NCBI GenBank assembly: GCA_951799445.1
Contig: OX637293.1
Span: 18,414,001-18,478,000 of the forward strand
Source of the DNA: Pseudisothecium myosuroides
Taxonomy: Eukaryota > Streptophyta > Bryopsida > Hypnales > Lembophyllaceae
DNA: 64,000 nucleotides
Direction: 5' to 3'
The notes beneath the pieces were generated by a model. That model was given only the letters and a program-made list of their open reading frames with translations, was not told the origin of the DNA and searched no databases. Shown piece by piece: positions 59,733-64,000 of this stretch (its first letter is position 1; the number at the start of each line of letters is the position of its first letter). A program made the position numbers and the translations under genes.

Positions 59733-60403
59733 TTAACCCCTGAGCAACCCATAGGCCGAAATCTGGCCTCCCACAATTTAATTTGGCCCAAATTCAATCT
59801 AGATCTTGACTATACTATCCAAAATAGAGTTCAAAGGGGTTATGGTACATGGGAGTGATGTTGCGGAGTAGTTTCCGTGGAAATCATTGCTCTACACACG
59901 AGGTGGGGACCGGCCCTTGAATGCATTGTACAAGGAAATTTGCTTTTTGAGGCATTTCGGGTTGTCATACTCACTAGGATTAGGTCAATCGGAGAAGCAC
60001 TTGCCCTCTGACCTTCAAGGTTATTCATGTGCATACTAAATGCTACAAGTGGGGGGAGGTCCTAAAATTTGGCAAGCACAAAGATGCTTCCATACCTTGG
60101 TCCCTGCCGAATTTTCAGGGACAAAGACCAATGCTTCCGATCGTAGTTGCATTCCAAACCACACAACCTCCCCTAAAATCATCCCTCCAAATATTTTCTT
60201 GCACACTTTGACCATTATAATCTTACAATTCATACGGTCAACTCCCTCCAAATTTCAACAGCAACTAATGACCCTACCCCTTTTGGACTTTCAGCGGTGA
60301 AATTCCGCAAATCTTATTTTAGCACTTGCTGTAGCTATTTCCATTGACAGTGGTTCACCATGACCAAATAGTTTGAAGCATGGGCTGGGCGCTCAGGGGT
60401 TCA
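59733..60403. mobile_element. TTAA element, one end mutated (671 bp)
   Basis: Left end TTAACCCCTGAGC; right end GCTCAGGGGTTCA, which is its inverted repeat with a single change (TTAA to TTCA). The interior is more GC-rich than its flanks and has no recognised gene; overlapping short frames on both strands occur at 60029-60300. Confidence 0.7.
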
Positions 60404-61304
60404 GAAACTATAATTATGAAATGTTTCTTATTTAGATTATATATAAAAATTTAATCATATAATATTATCTCTATTCCATTCAATATTATGACAATAATAT
60501 GTACTAAAAAATCATTAAAGAAAACCATCCAATTGCAAAGACAATTGTTCAAGGATATAGGTTGCAACCTAGGGGCCTTAGATAGATGGGAAAAAAAACT
60601 ATAGAGTGTTTGTCATCATTATAGGGAAGCCTCTTGTAAACATAAACAAAACTTGCATTGCTTTATCACCAAAAGAGTCTATAGATTCAAAGAAGCCACA
60701 ATGAAGGCAATTTAGATTCAATACCTTTACAAAGAATTAGGGCTCATTAACACCAAACCAATCCAGTACAGTAGTCTGCAATAACCAAAATGTACTAATC
60801 CAAAACAAACCACTTCAAGCTACATTTGCATGGAGAAGGGGCTTGAAGTCACAAATGTTCCAACAGATAGACCAGCTACCAAGATCGAAAGATGCAAACA
60901 TCTCCTCAACCTCACAGCCGATCAAGATTAGAATACCAAACTTAAGGCACTCCTCCCAATCGGTAATTCGATATATTAGGTGACACAAAAATAATAAAAA
61001 TAAATGGGCTCCTCAACAGAATAAAAAGTAAAGGCCTAAAAGTGACTCACACTGACAACTAAGCCTTCAAAGGAACTGGAGATTCTTAACTCACTCAAAA
61101 TTTGCACTTGCGTTTAGTTCGACCTAATGACAAATGACATCCACTTGAAATAACTGGAGAAACCTTCTAACGTCAGTCTACACTAATTTCACTTCCTGTT
61201 CAAATAACCTAAATTAATGCCCTACAAGCGACTTCACCGTGGCGCACGGTTGCTTGTACAAAGTCAAGGATTGAGAGGTTGATGAGTTAATCTGTAATTC
61301 AATC
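60404..61304. other. 3' flank of the hydrolase gene
   Basis: The part next to 61304 is probably the 3' UTR of the minus-strand hydrolase. Nothing else recognised. Confidence 0.4.
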
Positions 61305-63682
61305 CTACACACCTGAGTCAACCTTTGCATTGTCGTACTTGATTAAGAAGTCTAGAATGACAGGGTAAACTTCTTCCTTTGCCTGTGAAACAGTGTACGA
61401 CATTGGTGTTACTTAGTGTATCTAGAAGAAACGATGCCTCAAAACACCTATGCATCACAACAAGGTATAGAATGCGCTTAAATTCCAAAAATAGCAGACC
61501 AGAAAGCACTCAAATTCTATCAGATTTTTCTTTCAAAGAGGAAAAAAAAAGACTCTAAGTGAAAGGTAAACTGGAACCAGATTAGGAAAGGAACATACAG
61601 TACGAGCGCAAAGAAGATCATAGTGGCCATAGTGTAATTCATCTTCACCACCGAATTCTTTATATGTTACATTGGCCTCTGGAAAAGCTTTTAAAGTCTC
61701 TGCGAGAAACAGAAACCACAAAACACCGTGGGTTAGATCTATTACGACAAGCATTCAATGGTAATTGACCTAGAGCTAAAACCATCCTCTGTGAAGGGAA
61801 ATTCGACTATCCTTCACTGGGCATGTATTGCCAGGATCGGAACTAAAAAATTGCAGGTTCAGGGAAGAGATCTTGGACGGCTACAGTTGGACCACAGATT
61901 TTCACGTATGTCCCCCTAAATGTGACACTGGTTCGGAACTTCGGATCTTGCTCCATTAGTACCTCACATGATAGTCAGCACGGAACAGAAACAAGGAATA
62001 ACCAGATTTTTACATTAATGCTCGAAAATAAATTAAGACAAGGTTGGAATGAAGATATTTACCAATTACTGCAATAGGCGGACAAATAAGATCTTCGTCA
62101 CCAGCAATAGCAAGAACAGGAACTTGGCAGGTCTTGAGGCGTTCCATGTAGCTGATAGTGCCTTTTCGATTCTGCAAGCCTCCAGGCTTAAAGACTGTTG
62201 CTAATTGCAATAATAACTTCACAGGAATGGTACCTGAAGCACACATCAATGTAATTTCAATGTAATTTCTAAAGAGCAGTCTGAAATTGACATGATAACC
62301 ATGACTGCCATACTGTTCTTGAAGATCTGCCATGGATAAAGGTAAAGCAAGCATACTGAAGCAGCGACACTTACAAAAATTGTTACAAATTAGCTTTCTG
62401 AAAAGATCAGGCTCCATCATTTGACGAGCAGAGACCTGGTAGCCCAAGTAGGCTAAAGCGTACGGAGGACGTGAGGCTAGTGGATGAATTGCATTCATCA
62501 ATGCCCCCAGAGGTACGACTGGCACATTTAATAATTGCGCTGGATCTGTCTGCAAATTCGAAAAAAGGCTTAGACTTTATTTCTTTATCACAACATGAGA
62601 AGAGTACAAGATAAATTTCTGTCACGTATTGAAACTCAGATGACGTACTAGGTGGTCGTCAATCCCGAAGCCCAGGACCAAGTATTTTAGCTTACATTGC
62701 GTACATTGCGCCAAAACATCCAGCGCTGAAAACTTACAAGAGGTAGAAGCATCTTAAGCGAAGTGTCGGACACTCCATAATCCAGTGACGACGCCAATGC
62801 TACAGCTCCTGCAAGTCCAGCTCTCTCCTCTGCCAACCACAAGCATCAGGAACCTAACGTCAAAATATAAACCACCCCACACGCTCTATTGAATATGGTC
62901 TCTATTACGAATCAAATTATTGCAAAAGAGTATAACCAAGAGAATAAGGTGTAAATTTTTTTACCCTAGTTACATGAGAGGTCCCTGCGTTAGTGAATCC
63001 AAGAGATAATAAACCTAGAACTAAGACGTTTTCGTCTGTTAGACCCAGTGCTAGAGTTTCAAGTCAGATTTCCTTCGACCTTCAAGAGAAGTTGTCGAAC
63101 CTACCACGTATGGCCAGCATAGCATATAGGAGAATGCCTCCCATAGAATGCCCAACAGCCAAGACTTTTCCATCGGGAGATGCAGTATGGGAAGAAATGT
63201 ACTCCATCTGCATACAAGATTGCACAAGTATGCAAATGGTAAGCATCCATGCCTTCTGTAGTACTAAATTGTTGATAACTTCTTCTCAAAGAACCTAAAT
63301 GACAGCATACATCACGCATATGTGTCATACAGTACAGGAAAATGTAGTTACAAGGTTACAAGGCACTTCGTTTATAAGCGTCGTCTAGAAACGTCTGAAA
63401 TAAGAGAAATGTCTGAAAGTACAACCTAATTTAGAACTGATGAAGATGTCCACTCAGAAACAGACGAAAGTGGGTTGCTCGAACTTACAGCAGCAGGAAC
63501 ATCCTCTTCAAGATAGGTGTCAAAATCCCAATCATACTTAGCATATAATTCAAGAAGTTCCTGAAAATCGCTGATTGTTGTGGTTAATCTTTCCTGTAAA
63601 CCCACGTTTACTGAATGTGTCAGATCCCAGGCAAGTAGCAGATCGCATTGAGAAAGAGCGAATGATTCAAAAGCCAAAGGTC
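61305..63682 (-). CDS. Alpha/beta-hydrolase of the plant UCP031088 type, C-terminal seven exons
   Basis: Seven exons read in phase on the minus strand: 63489-63682, 63105-63207, 62738-62829, 62375-62549, 62063-62233, 61599-61699, 61305-61382 (stop TAG). The 5' part lies beyond the window or in unrecognised DNA to the right. The catalytic elbow is GHSMGG (second listed exon), preceded by WDFDTYLEEDVPAA. Later blocks are VALASSLDYG, NVPVVPLGALMNA, SRPPYALAYLGY, VPVLAIAGDEDLICPP (acid loop) and HYGHYDLL (likely catalytic His). The text matches the Arabidopsis At1g15060/At1g73750 family, whose substrate is unknown. Exon joins restore family words, such as NNF+C-TIPVKLL. No intact signal or transit peptide can be judged because the N-terminus is missing. 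Confidence 0.88.
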
Positions 63683-64000
63683 CTGCACTTCAGCTCGACC
63701 GATTTACCAGCGAAGTTCCTTATTTAAAAAAGATTCTTAACGCGAGACTTGCTTACATACAAAACTTCTTAGTTCTAGGTCTAACAGACGAAATTTAAGA
63801 GATGCAAGACTAAATCGCAAATTTAAGATCTAAAAGTCCCTTGCTCGCTGTGTACAGCTCTAATCTACGATAGTAGACAACCGTCTGGAGAATTACTAGA
63901 CAGAAGCTTTCCTCTCACAAAATCATTTAGCATCATGCTGTTTATCCGATCCAAGCAGAATAGATGTAAGTTTACAGGATAGTGTTCCTACTTGCAAATT
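63683..64000. other. Probable intron of the hydrolase gene
   Basis: It follows a good acceptor (TGCAG) on the minus strand. I could not recognise the next upstream exon before the window ends. Confidence 0.4.

Overview
The window looks like nuclear DNA of a land plant (or close relative) that makes swimming sperm. It is AT-rich, its genes carry short GT-AG introns, and genes are sparse among transposon remains. The strongest clue is a full-length gene for CFAP65, a protein of motile cilia that seed plants without flagellated sperm generally lack. A bryophyte, lycophyte, fern or cycad/Ginkgo-type lineage fits; I cannot name the species.

Host genes, left to right: ALG5 (dolichyl-phosphate glucosyltransferase, + strand, 11 coding exons, 4083-9208), convergent with CFAP65 (- strand, 10 coding exons, 10014-18854); an RNA-export-type protein with an RGG region and a FOP/CHTOP-like C-terminus (+, 4 exons, 43852-46474); PIG-H, a subunit of the enzyme that starts GPI anchors (-, one exon, 51932-52471); the first exon of mitochondrial complex I subunit B15/NDUFB4 (-, 56112-56279); and the 3' seven exons of an alpha/beta-hydrolase of the plant UCP031088 type (-, 61305-63682, running off the right edge). 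They are unrelated housekeeping genes and share no operon-like logic. ALG5 and PIG-H both act in ER glycan or lipid assembly, but that is probably chance.

Mobile DNA: a Ty3/gypsy retrotransposon (left edge to 3472) inserted in an older MITE; a 2.1 kb element with mariner/Stowaway-like ends (21056-23203) holding a fold-back repeat; a 2.5 kb element with TTAA ends (24636-27138); a decayed hAT transposase gene (27947-31098); a possible CACTA end (33038); and an unusually dense set of non-autonomous elements with TTAA target sites and CCCCTAAAGG-type ends (39480-40227, 42120-42379, 47208, 47586-47815, 57355-58281, 59733-60403), the hallmark of piggyBac-type transposition.

The most unusual item is a large broken gene at about 34990-41990 (+). 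Its successive exon-like pieces look like an OSB-type single-stranded-DNA-binding PDF motif, a ParB-like NHR motif, a lysine-rich linker and a DNA amino-methyltransferase core. One linker exon is interrupted by a 748 bp palindromic TTAA element, and the reading frame joins exactly across the insertion. It may be a relic of a repeated family pairing ParB-like and DNA-methyltransferase modules. Exon coordinates were worked out by hand from splice consensus and reading phase.
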